64,000 nucleotides of DNA, taken from NCBI RefSeq assembly GCF_900095135.1, contig NZ_LT605205.1:3038001-3102000 (forward strand). The letters run 5' to 3'. This document shows, piece by piece, positions 62,744 through 64,000 of the stretch. The notes beneath the pieces are model-generated. The model saw nothing but the letters and a program-made list of their open reading frames with translations. It was not told the origin of the DNA and searched no databases. Source of the stretch: Proteiniphilum saccharofermentans (GTDB lineage Bacteria; Bacteroidota; Bacteroidia; Bacteroidales; Dysgonomonadaceae). Position 1 is the stretch's first letter. Every line of letters begins with the position of its first letter. The position numbers and the translations under genes are program-made.

Positions 62744-64000
62744 TTACTCCTTTTCGTTAGAGAACGAATAGGGAAAATCGGACTCATTGATGCCGCGTGT
62801 TTTATTGGGTGTGGCAGACATGGAGAAATCAATTTTGGCTCCGTTCATCAACTGGTCATGCGTAAAGTAGTTCTTGGTATACTCCTTTCCGTTGATCCTG
62901 ATGCCGGAAACATACCTTGTTTCCTTGCTGTTATCCGGTGCATTGATCTCGATGGTATTCCCATTTTCCAGATGAACGGTCATCTTGCTGAACAACGGGG
63001 AACCGACCACATACTGGTCGGTACCGGGGCAAACCGGATAGAATCCGAGTGCGGAGAAGACATACCACGCCGAGGTTTGTCCATTGTCCTCGTCTCCGCA
63101 ATAGCCGTCAGGATAGTGGTTATAAAGTTTATCCATCACCTCGCGTATCCAATACTGGCCTTTCCACGGTTCACCCGCATAATTGTAGAGGTACAGCATA
63201 TGCTGGATAGGCTGGTTGCCATGCGCGTACTGTCCCATATTCATCACCTGCATCTCACGGATCTCATGGATCGGAAATCCGTAATAGCTGTCGTCGAAAA
63301 CAGGAGGTATTACAAAAACGGAATCGAGCATATTCACAAACTCTTTCTTACCGCCCATCAGGTCGATCAGTCCCTGCGGATCATGGAAAACCGACCAGGT
63401 ATAGTGCCAGCTGTTGCCCTCCGTGAAGGCGTCTCCCCATTTCAAGGGGCTGAAAGGGGACTGGAACGAGCCGTCTTCGTTACGCCCGCGCATCAGCTTA
63501 TGCTCCGGCGAATAGAGGTTCCGATAATTCTGGCTCCGTTTGGCAAACAGGTCGATTTCCTCCTGCGGGCGGTTCAGCGCCTTGGCCAGCTTATAAATGG
63601 CCCAGTCGGCATAAGCATATTCCAACGTACGGGCCGCATTCTCGTGGATACCCACGTTATAAGGCACATAGCCCAGTTTATTATAATACTCGTGTCCGTA
63701 ACGTCCCGTGGCGGAAACTTTGGGATGCACATTCTCGGTACCGTGCAGCATCGCCTCATAAAGTGTCTCGATATCATATCCGCGTAATCCTTTCAGATAG
63801 GCGTCTGCCACCACCGAAGCCGAATTGTTGCCGATCATGACTCCGCGATGACCGGGGCTTGCCCACTCCGGCAGGAATCCACTCTCCTTGTATGCATTGA
63901 CGAGCCCTTCCTGCATCTCCACGTTCACCGACGGGTAGACAAGGTTCAGGAACGGGAAAAGGGCACGGAAGGTATCCCAGAATCCGGTATCGGTATACAT
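62744..64000 (-). CDS. GH92 alpha-mannosidase-family protein, C-terminal part (runs off the window)
   Basis: The last 418 residues of a GH92 exo-alpha-mannosidase; the 5' end lies beyond 64000 and the frame is open at the edge. Family landmarks: YTDTGFWDTFRALFP, AFTEGNSWHYTWSV, the HGNQPIQHMLYLYNYAG segment and GYCGDEDNGQTSAWYVFSALGFYP (Ca2+/base Asp region). Where GH92 mannosidases have GNEP with a catalytic-acid Glu, this protein has GNQP (CAG codon at 63212-63214). That change is known from mannosyl-phosphate-mannose hydrolases, so substrate may differ from plain alpha-mannoside. Usually secreted. Confidence 0.93.
   Translation of the reverse strand: MYTDTGFWDTFRALFPFLNLVYPSVNVEMQEGLVNAYKESGFLPEWASPGHRGVMIGNNSASVVADAYLKGLRGYDIETLYEAMLHGTENVHPKVSATGRYGHEYYNKLGYVPYNVGIHENAARTLEYAYADWAIYKLAKALNRPQEEIDLFAKRSQNYRNLYSPEHKLMRGRNEDGSFQSPFSPLKWGDAFTEGNSWHYTWSVFHDPQGLIDLMGGKKEFVNMLDSVFVIPPVFDDSYYGFPIHEIREMQVMNMGQYAHGNQPIQHMLYLYNYAGEPWKGQYWIREVMDKLYNHYPDGYCGDEDNGQTSAWYVFSALGFYPVCPGTDQYVVGSPLFSKMTVHLENGNTIEINAPDNSKETRYVSGIRINGKEYTKNYFTHDQLMNGAKIDFSMSATPNKTRGINESDFPYSFSNEKE

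Noticed and set aside
62858-63787. 309-codon open frame opposite GH92
   Set aside because: Shadow frame of the conserved GH92 sequence; no independent promoter or motif.

Overview
The window looks like a chromosomal segment of a Bacteroidales bacterium, most plausibly of the Dysgonomonadaceae (Proteiniphilum/Petrimonas/Fermentimonas type); the family-level guess is inference. The phylum call rests on several things seen directly: a fused LpxC/FabZ, a SusC/SusD pair with an ECF sigma/FecR pair, BF3164-type and DUF5106 lipoproteins, and repeated promoters of the Bacteroidetes form TTG-N19/20-TAnnTTTG (for example in front of both tRNA genes). Coding density is high. No CRISPR array, prophage or conjugative element is visible.

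Layout. 1-3.7 kb: the tail of an unidentified gene, a GIN-domain (DUF2807) protein, a propeller lipoprotein and a complete 1,463-bp IS5-type insertion sequence with target duplication. 3.7-9.2 kb (minus): lpxD, lpxC/fabZ and lpxA for lipid A, followed by agmatine deiminase and N-carbamoylputrescine amidase. 9.4-10.5 kb: tRNA-Pro(GGG) and a patch of very small genes with two conspicuous inverted repeats. 10.5-20.6 kb: aconitase, an acetate/succinate CoA-transferase, a membrane-anchored protein with a putative small RNA in front of it, miaB, a YtxH/holin-like three-gene operon and the Rel (p)ppGpp enzyme. 20.6-24 kb: a TPP riboswitch controlling a thiamine-type TonB receptor and PnuT. 24-30 kb (minus): a 2-oxoacid (pyruvate-type) dehydrogenase operon with lipoate ligase, in which the only lipoyl domain sits on E3. 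30-34.4 kb: a nitric-oxide response block (Rrf2 regulator, membrane protein, quinol NO reductase, RIC repair protein) with two matching operator-like repeats. 34.5-43.7 kb: thiamine pyrophosphokinase, recO, rplS, a split 5'-nucleotidase, a GH3/serine-hydrolase fusion, aroB and a lipoprotein esterase.

44-58 kb is a polysaccharide-utilisation locus: ECF sigma, FecR anti-sigma, SusC with STN domain, SusD, GH20 hexosaminidase, two tandem paralogous putative TIM-barrel glycosidases of a family I cannot name, a DUF5106 thioredoxin-like protein and a surface-type lipoprotein. 58-64 kb (mostly minus): a glycosyltransferase, dihydroorotase, a dolichol-phosphate-mannose-synthase-like enzyme, initiator tRNA-Met, a TRIC/UPF0126 channel and the C-terminal part of a GH92 mannosidase that carries Gln in place of the usual catalytic Glu.

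The strongest leads are: (i) the element TGAAACGAGCA lying 84-87 nt before three start codons (ECF sigma, FecR, thiamine TonB receptor); (ii) the tandem unassigned TIM-barrel proteins of the PUL; (iii) the GH92 with GNQP instead of GNEP, which suggests mannosyl-phosphate hydrolysis; (iv) the paired operators of the NO block; (v) a perfect palindrome filling the promoter spacer of a 54-residue protein gene; (vi) a candidate 80-nt small RNA at 15.5 kb.
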